63,607 nucleotides of DNA from Pedobacter jeongneungensis (GCF_000633455.1 NZ_AYMG01000033.1:1-63607); one strand, 5' to 3'. Shown: positions 28,431-37,451, counted from the stretch's first letter. Program-made: numbers and translations. Notes: generated by a model from the letters alone, not told the origin.

Positions 28431-29270
28431 ATGAAACTCCACACCATAAACACAGGCTTATTTAAATTAGACGGCGGCGCCATGTTCGGCGTTGTACCTA
28501 AGGCCATCTGGCAAAAAACCAATCCTGCCGATAGCAATAACCTTTGTACCTGGGCCATGCGATGTTTATTGATCGAAGAAGAAAATCAGTTGATTTTAGT
28601 GGATACAGGTATCGGAAACAAACAGGACGAGAAGTTTTTTAGCCATTATTACCTGCATGGTGATGATTCTATGGAAAAATCGCTCTCGCACCTTGGATTT
28701 GGCATGGCAGATATTACAGATGTTTTCCTTACACACCTTCATTTTGATCATGTAGGTGGGACAATTGTAAGGGAAAACGAAAAGCTAATCCCTGCTTTCA
28801 AAAATGCAACATACTGGAGTAACGAAAAACACTGGCAATGGGCAGTTGAACCGAATGCAAGGGAAAAGGCTTCGTTTTTGAAAGAAAATATTTTACCTAT
28901 TCAGGAAAGCGGACAGCTTAAATTTGTAGCCGAAAAAGAAAATATCGAATGGCAAAAGGATATCAATATCAGCTTTGCTTACGGCCATACTGATGCCATG
29001 ATGTTACCTAAAATCAATTATAAAGGAAAAACGATCGTTTATATGGCCGATCTTTTACCATCGGTTGGTCACCTTCCCCTACCGTATGTAATGGCCTATG
29101 ATATGTTCCCCTTAAAAACATTAACAGAAAAACAGGCTTTTTTAGAAGAAGCCGTTAACAACAACTATATATTGTACTTAGAGCACGACCCCATTAACGA
29201 ATGCTGCACCTTACAATGCACTGAAAAGGGAATCCGTGTGGCAGAAACCTTTAACCTGAGCGATATATAA
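28431..29270 (+). CDS. MBL-fold metallohydrolase
   Basis: A 279-residue cytoplasmic metallo-beta-lactamase-fold enzyme. The HxHxDH motif is THLHFDHVGG (H102, H104, D106, H107). Further ligands are in YGHTDAMM, YMADLLPSVGH and the final EHDP histidine. The overall layout resembles the AttM/AHL-lactonase and YtnP-like quorum-quenching group, but also many generic hydrolases, so no substrate is assigned. Its stop overlaps the next gene's ATG by one base, which makes a coupled operon. Confidence 0.88.
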   Translation: MKLHTINTGLFKLDGGAMFGVVPKAIWQKTNPADSNNLCTWAMRCLLIEEENQLILVDTGIGNKQDEKFFSHYYLHGDDSMEKSLSHLGFGMADITDVFLTHLHFDHVGGTIVRENEKLIPAFKNATYWSNEKHWQWAVEPNAREKASFLKENILPIQESGQLKFVAEKENIEWQKDINISFAYGHTDAMMLPKINYKGKTIVYMADLLPSVGHLPLPYVMAYDMFPLKTLTEKQAFLEEAVNNNYILYLEHDPINECCTLQCTEKGIRVAETFNLSDI

Positions 29271-29830
29271 TGATCAGACCAGCTAAACCCACTGATGCTA
29301 CAGCAGTAGTGCCATTGATTATCCAGGCGATGGGCAAACTGGCGAGTAAATTAACCCATGTTGAAGAGGGGCACGTGCTGAAAGAAATCTTTACTCATTT
29401 TTTTCAGATGGAGGGCAATCAATACAGTTACGAAAATACGCTGGTTTTTGAAGAAGAAGGTAAAGTTCTGGGATCACTGAACGCTTATGATGGAGGAAAA
29501 CTGCCCGAACTCCGCAAACCATTTCTTAATTTTGTAGTTGAACATTACCATGCAAACAACGCCAATCAAGATACAGAAACTGAAGACGGAGAGTTTTACC
29601 TGGATAGCATCAGCGTTAACCCTTCAGCCCAAGGGAAAGGAATAGGAAAGCAACTGATTAAAGCAGGTATCAGCTGGGCTAAAAAACTTGATCAACATAC
29701 AGTTGGCTTATTGGTAGAAAAAAACAATCCAGACGCTTTGAGGCTTTACGAAAAAATGAATTTCGTTATCCAGAACGAAAAACAATTTATGGGCGGATTA
29801 TACCATCACATGATTTTTAAAATCAAATAA
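29270..29830 (+). CDS. GNAT family N-acetyltransferase
   Basis: A 186-residue acetyl-CoA-dependent acyltransferase. The acetyl-CoA pyrophosphate loop is in SVNPSAQGKGIGKQLI near residue 125, preceded by the beta-strand EFYLDSI. NNPDALRLYEKMNF in the last third is the usual motif B. It begins at the A of the upstream TAATG overlap. The acceptor is unknown, and pairing with an MBL hydrolase suggests small-molecule modification, as inference. Confidence 0.88.
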   Translation: MIRPAKPTDATAVVPLIIQAMGKLASKLTHVEEGHVLKEIFTHFFQMEGNQYSYENTLVFEEEGKVLGSLNAYDGGKLPELRKPFLNFVVEHYHANNANQDTETEDGEFYLDSISVNPSAQGKGIGKQLIKAGISWAKKLDQHTVGLLVEKNNPDALRLYEKMNFVIQNEKQFMGGLYHHMIFKIK

Positions 29831-29941
29831 TTAGCCTATGGTCTTTCTCCTGGCACCGCCAAACGCCAATCACAACTGCTTCTCAAATTTATTTTGGTTT
29901 TTATTTGTATTTAATCTAAATAATGCCAATTTTTGTAACCG

Positions 29942-30301
29942 ATGGAAAAAGCATGTATTGACATTAACGAACTGGTTAACGTATTCTCAAATACCCATGG
30001 TTCTATTTATCAGTCAGATAAATTAAACTGCTTTTATGTAGATTTTGGCGGCAAGTTTGCCCGCTATAACTGCCTTTCGCTTCAAAAACTAAAAAAGGTT
30101 GTCGAAAATATCGATATCGACGCACTTCTTTTAAATACCCATAAAGCCGATTTCGAATTAGTTACCTTTAATGGTTGCGAGCACATTTATTTATTAAGTG
30201 CCTTAGAAATTATTGCCTTGAAAGATTTATTGCAAGGAACCTTTACCATGTTTAAACTCAACCACATCATCAGCGATTGCCTTTATAGATTGGTTTATTA
30301 G
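29942..30301 (+). CDS. conserved-looking small hypothetical protein
   Basis: A 119-residue soluble protein with no signal peptide. It has three cysteines in the first half and a hydrophobic C-terminal helix. I cannot name its family. The reading frame is clean, begins with ATG preceded by an AT-rich leader, and shows codon use like its neighbours. It stands alone between the GNAT gene and ferritin. Confidence 0.6.
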   Translation: MEKACIDINELVNVFSNTHGSIYQSDKLNCFYVDFGGKFARYNCLSLQKLKKVVENIDIDALLLNTHKADFELVTFNGCEHIYLLSALEIIALKDLLQGTFTMFKLNHIISDCLYRLVY

Positions 30302-30607
30302 TATAATCGGTTAATTGTTTAAATCGGTTAACTGGTCATAGCAAACTGTTAACTGAAAATTGCCAACTGAAACTGTTCTTTGGCGATTCGCTAATTGGTT
30401 AATGACAAATTGATCATTGGTAATTAGTAATTAACCCTTTATTATCCTGCTGATCCTCAACTACTATCCGTCTCGCGTTATTCCATCATCCATACTACAT
30501 CTTACTCCCTTACTTCTCTTATTTAAACTGATTACAAATAACTAATTATCAGCAATTTAGACTAATTTCATATTGCAAATAAATTAGAATCGCGAACAAA
30601 TTCGGTT
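30302..30607. other. spacer with AACTG-type repeat text
   Basis: 30305-30375 contains TTAACTG and AACTGTTAACTGAAAATTGCC repeats of the kind that fill spacers at 35145-35232 and 62 kb. No gene is visible. The ferritin promoter lies at the right edge. Confidence 0.5.
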
Positions 30608-30615
30608 TACATTTG
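30608..30615 (+). promoter_or_regulatory. Bacteroidota -7 box for ferritin
   Basis: TACATTTG matches TAnnTTTG, 23 bases before the ATG at 30639. A TTG at 30618 lies too close to the box to be the start. Confidence 0.6.
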
Positions 30616-30638
30616 TATTGTTATTAAAGTACAGAAAT

Positions 30639-31166
30639 ATGAAAGATCTAATGCGTATCAAATGTTTAATATCTCAGGATATCGAAACATTATTAAATCA
30701 GCAAATAAAAAAAGAAGCTCACTCTTCATCACTATATTTATCAATGTCATCTTGGTGTGACCAAAATGGATTCGACTTTTCAGCAGATTATTTTTTAAAG
30801 CAATCTGAAGAAGAAAGAGTACATCAGTTAAAGTTATTCAAATATGTATTGGATATGGGTGGAAATGCAATCTCTCCAGAGGTTACCGGCATCAAAACCG
30901 ACTTCGCTGGATTTAGAGAAGTTTTCGAAGATGCTTTAGAAGCAGAAATCGCCATTACACAGAGCTTTAAAAACCTGGCAGCAAAATGCCACAAAGAGCA
31001 GGATTTCGTAACCATGGAATTTTTGAACTGGTTCCTGAAAGAGCAACGCGAAGAAGAATACAAAGCACGTAGAGCGCTGGAATTATTCGAAGTAATTGGT
31101 GAAGAAGGAACAGGAAGATGGGAAATTGATAAACACGTGAATAAAATCACTTATTCAGAAGCATAA
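30639..31166 (+). CDS. ftnA: bacterial non-heme ferritin
   Basis: A 175-residue iron-storage protein of the Ftn type. It assembles into a 24-mer shell and oxidises Fe(II) at a dinuclear centre. Ferroxidase ligands are visible in order: a glutamate in helix A (QDIETLLN), EAHSSSLYL, then EEERVHQLK with the Glu and His pair. Further ligands are in EAEIAITQ and in the FLKEQREEE segment. I chose ATG 30639 over an in-frame TTG at 30618, because the -7 box at 30608-30615 puts the TTG upstream of likely transcription. A terminator follows. Confidence 0.93.
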   Translation: MKDLMRIKCLISQDIETLLNQQIKKEAHSSSLYLSMSSWCDQNGFDFSADYFLKQSEEERVHQLKLFKYVLDMGGNAISPEVTGIKTDFAGFREVFEDALEAEIAITQSFKNLAAKCHKEQDFVTMEFLNWFLKEQREEEYKARRALELFEVIGEEGTGRWEIDKHVNKITYSEA

Positions 31167-31185
31167 CAACAACAAAACATATATT

Positions 31186-31218
31186 GAAAAGCTATCCTAA
31201 TCAGGGTAGCTTTTTTTA
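31186..31218 (+). terminator. ferritin terminator
   Basis: AAAAGCTAtCCT pairs with AGGGTAGCTTTT around AATC, and ends in seven T. Confidence 0.88.
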
Positions 31219-31343
31219 TGCCAAAAATTTTGACGAGATATTAGCGCTAAAGCATTAAGATCCCCGCATGCGCGAGGATAACGACATTTCCCTCCTTTCC
31301 TCTACGCTTCATTCAATAACTATCGGATCGTTTTGATGATGAC

Positions 31344-31380
31344 ACAAAAAAAAAGAAAAGCCCCAGTTTTTCTGGAGCTT
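31344..31380 (-). terminator. orphan hairpin with T tract on the minus strand
   Basis: AAGCCCCAG and CTGGAGCTT pair (8 of 9) around TTTTT. The A-rich run at 31345-31359 becomes a long T tract for leftward transcription. No leftward gene ends here. Confidence 0.6.
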
Positions 31381-31435
31381 ACTTAGTTTAGGTTGTTTGG
31401 TTTATGTTGATTATGAATAAGTCTTGAATTTTTGT

Positions 31436-31466
31436 AAAAAAAGCGCCGTTACCAGCGCTTTTTTTA
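31436..31466. terminator. orphan bidirectional terminator
   Basis: AAAAAAAGCGC and GCGCTTTTTTT are perfect complements around an 8-base loop, so it would work in both directions. No coding sequence ends nearby. Confidence 0.75.
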
Positions 31467-31688
31467 AACCAAATATATAATAATAATTAACGAGCATTAC
31501 AAAAGTACAAACTTTATTGATATTAGCAAGTATTTTCAACAAAAAAATTAAATATTTTGTATAAAAATCAATAATTCACTAAAAATAAATTCATAAATCA
31601 ATAAAAATATATACAAAATTGATTTTTTTACCTTAAAAATTAAATTTTTACCTTTCAAAATCATACTTTAAGGAAATATTTAAGCAAA

Positions 31689-33137
31689 ATGATAGAAGAT
31701 TTTATAAAAAATTACTTTAATCATCCCAAAACTTACGATGAAATGTTTCTTAATGGTGATCATTATAGAAATCATTATTCAAACTTTATCAATAACTTCT
31801 CTAAAGAATCGCTCGAAAACTTAAACAAAAAGGAAGAACTGGCAAAAAAACTATTCATGAGTCAGGGAATTACCTTTACCGTGTATGATAGCGGCGAAGG
31901 AATCGAAAAAATCTTTCCTTTCGACATTATTCCCCGAATTATTACGTCAACTGAATGGAGTTTTATAGAAAAAGGAATAAAACAACGTTTAAAAGCATTA
32001 AATCTGTTCTTAAAGGACGTTTATAGCAATCAATTTATCCTGAAAGATAAAATTGTACCCATCAATGTAATCTATTCTTGTCCGCATTTTTTAAGAGAGA
32101 TGCACAATGTTAATGTATTGCACGATATTTATATCCACATTGCAGGTATCGACTTAATAAGAGACCATGATGGAACATTTTATGTACTGGAGGATAATCT
32201 ACGCACACCATCTGGTGTAAGTTACATGCTCGAGAACAGGGAAATTACCAAAAGATTATTCCCCGATTTGATTCCACAATGTGGCGTAAGAAGTGTGACA
32301 GAGTATCCTGCCATACTGTATAAAAATTTAATGACCCTCTCCCCCAGGGCAGTTTCTAACCCAACCATAGTACTGCTTAGTCCGGGCATGTATAATTCTG
32401 CTTATTACGAACATACTACCTTGGCCCGTCTAATGGGTGTAGAACTGGTAGAAGGCCGCGATCTGGTGGTTAAAGATCAAAAAGTATTTATGAAAACCAC
32501 TACCGGCCTGCAACAGGTTGATGTAATCTACCGTCGCGTGGATGATGATTATCTTGATCCTTTAGTATTTAATCCGAACAGCGTATTGGGTGTGGCCGGC
32601 TTAATGGGTGCTTACCGCAAGGGCAACGTAGCCATTATTAATGCGGTAGGCAATGGTGTGGCCGACGATAAAGCGGTTTACACGTATGTACCCGATATGA
32701 TCAGGTACTACCTTAATGAAGAACCCATTTTAAAGAATGTGCCCACTTATCAGCTGAGTAATAAAGATGAATTGGAATATGTTTTTGCAAACATCAATAC
32801 TATGGTAATCAAAAAAACCAATGGAAGTGGCGGCTATGGTATGTTAATGGGACACGCGGCCACTGAACAGGAAACAGAAGAATATAAAATTGAAGTATTG
32901 AAAGATCCACGCAATTTTATCGCCCAACCCACCATCAGTTTATCATCTGCGCCTTGTTTTATCAACGGGAAACTGGCTCCCCGCAGAATAGACCTCCGTC
33001 CCTTTGCCTTAAACGGACCAGATGGCATTTCGATTGTTCCGGGTGGATTAACCAGAGTAGCTTTAAAAGAAGGCTCGCTGGTAGTAAACAGTTCGCAGGG
33101 TGGCGGCAGTAAAGATACATGGGTTTTAACTTCTTAA
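31689..33137 (+). CDS. circularly permuted ATP-grasp protein
   Basis: A 482-residue cytoplasmic protein of the CP_ATPgrasp (DUF404/DUF407) family, predicted from fold to be an ATP-dependent carboxylate-amine ligase. Family hallmarks are PFDIIPRII near residue 78, DGTFYVLEDNLRTPSGVSY near 160, and VDVIYRRVDDDYLDP near 278. NGSGGYGM near 378 and the arginine-rich APRRIDLRPF toward the C-terminus complete the set. It is first in a three-gene operon with an alpha-E protein and a transglutaminase, an association seen across bacteria and proposed to synthesise or process a peptide. The substrate is not known. Confidence 0.9.
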   Translation: MIEDFIKNYFNHPKTYDEMFLNGDHYRNHYSNFINNFSKESLENLNKKEELAKKLFMSQGITFTVYDSGEGIEKIFPFDIIPRIITSTEWSFIEKGIKQRLKALNLFLKDVYSNQFILKDKIVPINVIYSCPHFLREMHNVNVLHDIYIHIAGIDLIRDHDGTFYVLEDNLRTPSGVSYMLENREITKRLFPDLIPQCGVRSVTEYPAILYKNLMTLSPRAVSNPTIVLLSPGMYNSAYYEHTTLARLMGVELVEGRDLVVKDQKVFMKTTTGLQQVDVIYRRVDDDYLDPLVFNPNSVLGVAGLMGAYRKGNVAIINAVGNGVADDKAVYTYVPDMIRYYLNEEPILKNVPTYQLSNKDELEYVFANINTMVIKKTNGSGGYGMLMGHAATEQETEEYKIEVLKDPRNFIAQPTISLSSAPCFINGKLAPRRIDLRPFALNGPDGISIVPGGLTRVALKEGSLVVNSSQGGGSKDTWVLTS

Positions 33138-33147
33138 AATACGGGAT

Positions 33148-34083
33148 ATGTTAAGTAGAGTTGCATCAAGCCTATATTGGCTAAGCAGGTATGTGGAGCG
33201 TAGCGATGGGATGCTGCGCATGTTGAAAATAAATTACGCTTCCTCTCAGGATACCATACAGGAATTTACATGGAAACCCGTAATCAGGATTTTTTCATCA
33301 GATGACGAAAATGAGTTATTGAATATCCAGCACGATAGCCGGGCCGTAATTGAATACCTGTTGTTAAACCGTGAAAACCCAAATTCGATCTTAAACATCG
33401 TTACGCTTGCACGTGAAAATGCAAGAAGTGTGCAGGAACATATTCCGAAAGACTTATGGCAATGCTTAAATGAATATTACCATGCGGTAAAGGACGAAAA
33501 ATTATTGTGGTATGTACAAAAGGATGATCCGGTAACAGCTTTGGATGTTTTAATTAAACAGGTCATGTTGTACCATGGTACAGCAGATAGCGTAATGGAG
33601 CGCGGCGAAAGCAGAAGTTTTATGAAAATCGGCAAACACCTGGAAAGAAGTATCCAATCTATCGATATTCTGGATATCAAATTTAGTTCCATCAGCAGTA
33701 ATCCTGATTTATTAACGGATATTGCCTACTGGAAACACTTATTATTATCTTTAGGTGGTTATGAACTATATTTAAAAACCTACCGGCAGGGTTTTGATGC
33801 GAAAAACATCATCGAACTGGTGATGCTCAACAATGATTTTCCGCGTTCGGCATTGTACGCCATGAATAATATTGAAAGGTATTTTAACCGGTTGAAGAGC
33901 GAAAGCAATATCGAACATTACAATAATCTATCATTTAAAATAGGTCGCCTAAAAAGTATGATTACCTATAGCTCGGTAAATACCATGAACGAAGAACAGC
34001 TGCACCATTACCTTACGGAGATCAGGGCTGAGCTTTTCGGAATAGGAAACCTGTTAAATGAGTATTATTTCGCAAATTCATAA
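33148..34083 (+). CDS. alpha-E domain protein (DUF403)
   Basis: A 311-residue, nearly all-helical cytoplasmic protein. It begins MLSRVASSLYWLSRYVERSD, the signature start of alpha-E proteins, and has the conserved ENARSVQEHIPKDLW segment near residue 90. It has no known catalytic residues. It is always reported with the ATP-grasp protein, whose stop is 10 bases upstream here, so it is likely a partner or scaffold in the same complex. Confidence 0.9.
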   Translation: MLSRVASSLYWLSRYVERSDGMLRMLKINYASSQDTIQEFTWKPVIRIFSSDDENELLNIQHDSRAVIEYLLLNRENPNSILNIVTLARENARSVQEHIPKDLWQCLNEYYHAVKDEKLLWYVQKDDPVTALDVLIKQVMLYHGTADSVMERGESRSFMKIGKHLERSIQSIDILDIKFSSISSNPDLLTDIAYWKHLLLSLGGYELYLKTYRQGFDAKNIIELVMLNNDFPRSALYAMNNIERYFNRLKSESNIEHYNNLSFKIGRLKSMITYSSVNTMNEEQLHHYLTEIRAELFGIGNLLNEYYFANS

Positions 34084-34088
34084 TTCTT

Positions 34089-34120
34089 CAACCACAGATG
34101 GACACAGATTAACACGGATA
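34089..34120. repeat. ACCACAGATGGACACAGAT dispersed repeat inside an operon
   Basis: Nearly identical, in the opposite orientation, to 60995-61030, and related to 8250-8333 and the degraded copy at 50976-51030. It occupies the 69-base gap between the alpha-E and transglutaminase genes. Confidence 0.7.
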
Positions 34121-34152
34121 TTATGCTGTGTTAAAACATAATAACCGCCAAT

Positions 34153-35142
34153 ATGCCAATTTTCAAAATCAAACACATCACCAATTATAAATACGAATTG
34201 CCTGTTCGCGACAGTGCCAATCAGATTATTTTGTTCCCGATTAAGGATGACTATCAAAAAGTAGTTAAACACGACCTGAATATCTCAGGAAGTCCCGAAA
34301 TTGAAATATTTATTGATTATTACGGCAACGAGGTAGGCACTTTTACACAAAACGAGCCACACACGCAACTGAAAATCTTCTCAAAGGTAAGCGTAGAAAC
34401 TTTTGCGAAACCCTTACCGCAGGATGATATGTTTAGCAGCGAGCAATGGAACAGCCTGGATATGCTTAAATATGAGGTGCCTTATATCGATTATTTACGG
34501 CAGGAAAGTTTTGATGGCATTAGTCAACTTAAAGCAACTGCTCTGGGTATTAAAGGTGCTGATGATACCCCTTACCAAACCGCTATAAAATACTGCGCGG
34601 ATGTTTTTAACAATTTCGAATACATTAAAGGTGTAACGGCAGTTGATACCACCATTGAGGAAATTTTAAAACTGAAGGCAGGCGTTTGTCAGGATTTTGC
34701 ACATGTATTAACCGCTATGCTACGTTTAACTGGTATTCCGGCCCGTTATGTAAGCGGCTACATTTGTCCCAACAGAGATGGTATGCGGGGCGAGGGCGCA
34801 ACCCATGCCTGGGCCGAAGCTTACCTGCCTGAATATGGCTGGTTAGGTTTAGACCCGACCAATAATTGCATTGTGAACGAAAACCATGTGCGTTTGGCCG
34901 TTGGACGTAACTTTACCGATTGCTCTCCTGTAAAAGGCGTTTACAAAGGCGGCTTCGAACATATTATGGAAGTAAATGTATCGGTAGGCTATAATGATGA
35001 AGATTTCAACGATCAGGAAACCTATTTCCAGCCAAAAGAAGTGAACTACAGCAAACCCACAGGAACAATAAGCACTGTAAGGACTAAAAATAGCTACCAA
35101 CAATACATGGAAGCCATGCAACAACAGCAGCAGCAGCAGTAG
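34153..35142 (+). CDS. transglutaminase-like cysteine protein
   Basis: A 329-residue protein with a bacterial transglutaminase N-terminal beta domain (about 1-85) and a papain-like transglutaminase core. The catalytic triad is C179 in AGVCQDFAH, H218 in GATHAWAE and D234 in LGLDPTNN. There is no signal peptide, so it acts in the cytoplasm, as expected for this operon type. Such enzymes may cleave or form isopeptide bonds on the peptide made by the ATP-grasp partner. The C-terminus ends in seven glutamines encoded by a CAG/CAA run, an unusual tail that may be polymorphic. Confidence 0.9.
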   Translation: MPIFKIKHITNYKYELPVRDSANQIILFPIKDDYQKVVKHDLNISGSPEIEIFIDYYGNEVGTFTQNEPHTQLKIFSKVSVETFAKPLPQDDMFSSEQWNSLDMLKYEVPYIDYLRQESFDGISQLKATALGIKGADDTPYQTAIKYCADVFNNFEYIKGVTAVDTTIEEILKLKAGVCQDFAHVLTAMLRLTGIPARYVSGYICPNRDGMRGEGATHAWAEAYLPEYGWLGLDPTNNCIVNENHVRLAVGRNFTDCSPVKGVYKGGFEHIMEVNVSVGYNDEDFNDQETYFQPKEVNYSKPTGTISTVRTKNSYQQYMEAMQQQQQQQ

Positions 35143-35246
35143 GTAGTTTTCAGTTTACAATTAACAGTTAGCAATTTGAATTAACCTCATGCTAAAAAAA
35201 CTGCCAACTGAAAACCGAAAACTGTTAACTGATACATTTTTTTTTC

Positions 35247-35254
35247 TAAATTTG
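35247..35254 (+). promoter_or_regulatory. Bacteroidota -7 box for asnS
   Basis: TAAATTTG matches TAnnTTTG and lies 20 bases before the ATG at 35275. The 35145-35232 stretch before it is AACTG-type repeat text. Confidence 0.6.
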
Positions 35255-35274
35255 CGCCTTTTAAAAATAACAAT

Positions 35275-36723
35275 ATGATTAAGAGACAGCAAATTAAAGA
35301 TTTATTAAAGTCGACAGCATTTGACACAGAAGTAACGGTTATGGGATGGGTTAGAACCTTCCGTAATAATCAGTTTATTGCCTTAAATGACGGGTCTTGC
35401 ATGAGCAATATCCAGGTTGTAATCGATTTTAATAATTTACCTGATGAGCTGTTAAAAAGAATAACAACCGGCGCAGCCATTTCGGCAACGGGTAAATTGA
35501 TCGAATCCCTTGGAAAAGGTCAATCTGTAGAGGTTAAAGCTACAAGTGTAGAAATTTTGGGTGATAGTGATCCTGAAAAGTTTCCTTTACAGCCTAAAAA
35601 ACACAGTTTAGAGTTTTTACGCGAAATTGCACACCTGCGTTTCCGCACCAATACTTTTAATGCCGTTTTTAAAGTGCGTCATGCATTGGCTTTTGCCATT
35701 CACCAGTTTTACAACGAGCGTGGTTTTGTATACATGCACACTCCTATTATTACAGCTAGCGATGCAGAAGGTGCCGGCGAAATGTTTAAGGTAACTACTT
35801 TAGATTTCGACAATACGCCACGTACAGAGGATGGTAAAGTCGATTTCTCACAGGATTTCTTTGCCCGCGCCACCAACTTAACGGTATCGGGACAGCTGGA
35901 AGGTGAATTAGCAGCCATGGCATTTGGTAAGATTTATACTTTCGGACCTACTTTCAGGGCTGAAAACTCGAATACTACACGTCACCTGGCAGAGTTTTGG
36001 ATGATTGAGCCTGAATTTGCTTTTGCAGATTTGGAAGATAACATGCAGCTTGCAGAAGACATGATGAAGTATGTGATTAAATATGCTTTAGATAACTGCA
36101 AGGATGAATTAGAATTCTTAAACAGCCGTTTAGCGGAAGAAGATAAACAAAAACCGCAGAACGAACGCAGCGAATTCAGCTTGTTGGAAAAACTGGATTT
36201 CTGTTTGGCAAACGATTTTGAGCGTTTAACTTATACAGAAGCGATCAGGATTTTAAAATCTTCGAAGCCAAACCAAAAGAAACAGTTTAAATACCTGATT
36301 GATGAGTGGGGAGCTGATTTACAAAGTGAACACGAGCGTTTCCTGGTAGAGAAACACTTTAAAAAACCAGTAATTTTAACGGATTACCCTGCAGATATTA
36401 AATCGTTCTACATGCGCCAGAATGAGCCGGATGCGGAAGGCAGACAAACTGTTGCCGCAATGGATATTTTATTCCCGGGTATTGGTGAAATGATTGGTGG
36501 ATCGCAGCGTGAAGAGCGTTTAGACCGCTTAACCAAACGCATGGAAGATTTAAATATCCCTCAGGATGAACTTTGGTGGTATTTGGATACCCGCCGTTTC
36601 GGTACCGCACCACACGCTGGTTTTGGTTTAGGTTTCGAACGTTTGGTATTGTTCGTAACCGGAATGACCAACATCCGCGACGTTATTGCTTTCCCAAGGT
36701 TCCCGAAAAACGCAGAGTTTTAG
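35275..36723 (+). CDS. asnS: asparaginyl-tRNA synthetase
   Basis: Charges tRNA-Asn with asparagine. It is 482 residues with an N-terminal OB-fold anticodon-binding domain (about 1-120; VMGWVRTFRNNQFIALND). The class II catalytic core has motif 2 in TFRAENSNTTRHLAEFWMIEPE and motif 3 in GFGLGFERLV. FMRDV-like residues near the end fit AsnRS rather than AspRS. A strong terminator follows. Confidence 0.96.
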   Translation: MIKRQQIKDLLKSTAFDTEVTVMGWVRTFRNNQFIALNDGSCMSNIQVVIDFNNLPDELLKRITTGAAISATGKLIESLGKGQSVEVKATSVEILGDSDPEKFPLQPKKHSLEFLREIAHLRFRTNTFNAVFKVRHALAFAIHQFYNERGFVYMHTPIITASDAEGAGEMFKVTTLDFDNTPRTEDGKVDFSQDFFARATNLTVSGQLEGELAAMAFGKIYTFGPTFRAENSNTTRHLAEFWMIEPEFAFADLEDNMQLAEDMMKYVIKYALDNCKDELEFLNSRLAEEDKQKPQNERSEFSLLEKLDFCLANDFERLTYTEAIRILKSSKPNQKKQFKYLIDEWGADLQSEHERFLVEKHFKKPVILTDYPADIKSFYMRQNEPDAEGRQTVAAMDILFPGIGEMIGGSQREERLDRLTKRMEDLNIPQDELWWYLDTRRFGTAPHAGFGLGFERLVLFVTGMTNIRDVIAFPRFPKNAEF

Positions 36724-36724
36724 G

Positions 36725-36768
36725 CAGGGTTTAGGGTTTAGGGTTAAGGGTTAAGGGTTAAGGGTTAA
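36725..36768. repeat. telomere-like heptamer tandem
   Basis: Six tandem units of GGGTTTA/GGGTTAA (period 7) directly after the asnS stop, changing from the TTA to the TAA variant part-way. Confidence 0.85.
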
Positions 36769-36782
36769 CAAATAGCCTCAAT

Positions 36783-36824
36783 AAAGGGTTCAAATTTTAA
36801 TGAAAATTTGAACCCTTTTTTTTG
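36783..36824 (+). terminator. asnS terminator
   Basis: AAAGGGTTCAAATTTT and AAAATTTGAACCCTTT form a perfect 16-bp stem with a 4-base loop, then eight T. Confidence 0.93.
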
Positions 36825-36867
36825 TTATAATATTATCTTCGAATCACTCTATGCTGCTGAAAATACA

Positions 36868-36939
36868 AAACGTTCCTACGGAACGAAAAAACATTTCATT
36901 TTTTTCTACCGAGGAGGCGTCGTCCCGATGGGACGGTTT
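36868..36939 (+). repeat. GTTCCTACGGAAC / CGTCCCGATGGGACG repeat, copy 1
   Basis: Two short palindromes (AACGTTCCTACGGAACG and CGTCCCGATGGGACG) joined by about 35 bases containing CTACCGAGGAGGCG. The inverse copy is at 37350-37420. Confidence 0.75.
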
Positions 36940-37349
36940 GATTTGAAGAACATCTCTTGCCGCACATAATGCCATAAGGTTAAGAAGAAAGCAAAAAGCA
37001 TTGCCATCCTGAAGGGTAATTTATTGTATGAAAATCAATGTGAATTACAGATAGAAAAGAAATTGAATAATCTCGAAGTATCGCCTCGATCCCGAAAATT
37101 CGGGAAGAAATCTTTTAAATTTGATTTCAATAACTTGTTACACAGATCTCTCCATTCTGCTACCGATGAAAAATCGGCAGTTATAGTTGAGATGACGACC
37201 ATTCTATTTGAATAGATGCGTCAATGGCATCCTGGCGAAAGACAAATATTTTCTTTGTTTCGAACTGTAAAAGGTCTTAGACTACGCTCAGACAGAAAAC
37301 ACTTATGCTTAACATAACGACATTATTTTACTGAAGGATTAATCAATTG

Positions 37350-37420
37350 ACCGTCCCAGCGGGACGCCTCATGGGTAGCCAATAGAATAATTGGCGTTTT
37401 CGTTCCGTAGGAACGTTTGG
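37350..37420 (-). repeat. GTTCCTACGGAAC / CGTCCCGCTGGGACG repeat, copy 2 (inverted)
   Basis: The reverse complement reads AACGTTCCTACGGAACG, a variable middle, GAGGCGTCCCGCTGGGACGG. It matches copy 1 in arrangement, 410 bases away in opposite orientation. Confidence 0.75.
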
Positions 37421-37451
37421 TGATTTAAGCATTAATTCTCCATCTGTTGTG

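Larger units (their letters stand above)
31219..31688. other. spacer with two orphan hairpins
   Basis: 31250-31283 is a degenerate CATTAAGAT-CCCGCxTGCGCG repeat. Two terminator-like hairpins follow (31344-31380 and 31436-31466) with no gene between or directly before them. 31500-31688 is very AT-rich and leads into the ATP-grasp operon. Confidence 0.5.

Noticed and set aside
36725..36768. Linear chromosome end or telomere
   Set aside because: The heptamers are internal, few, and flanked by ordinary genes and a terminator.
37024..37215. 63-codon frame after asnS
   Set aside because: Crosses the CGTCATCTCGA-type dispersed repeat and has no promoter or homology.
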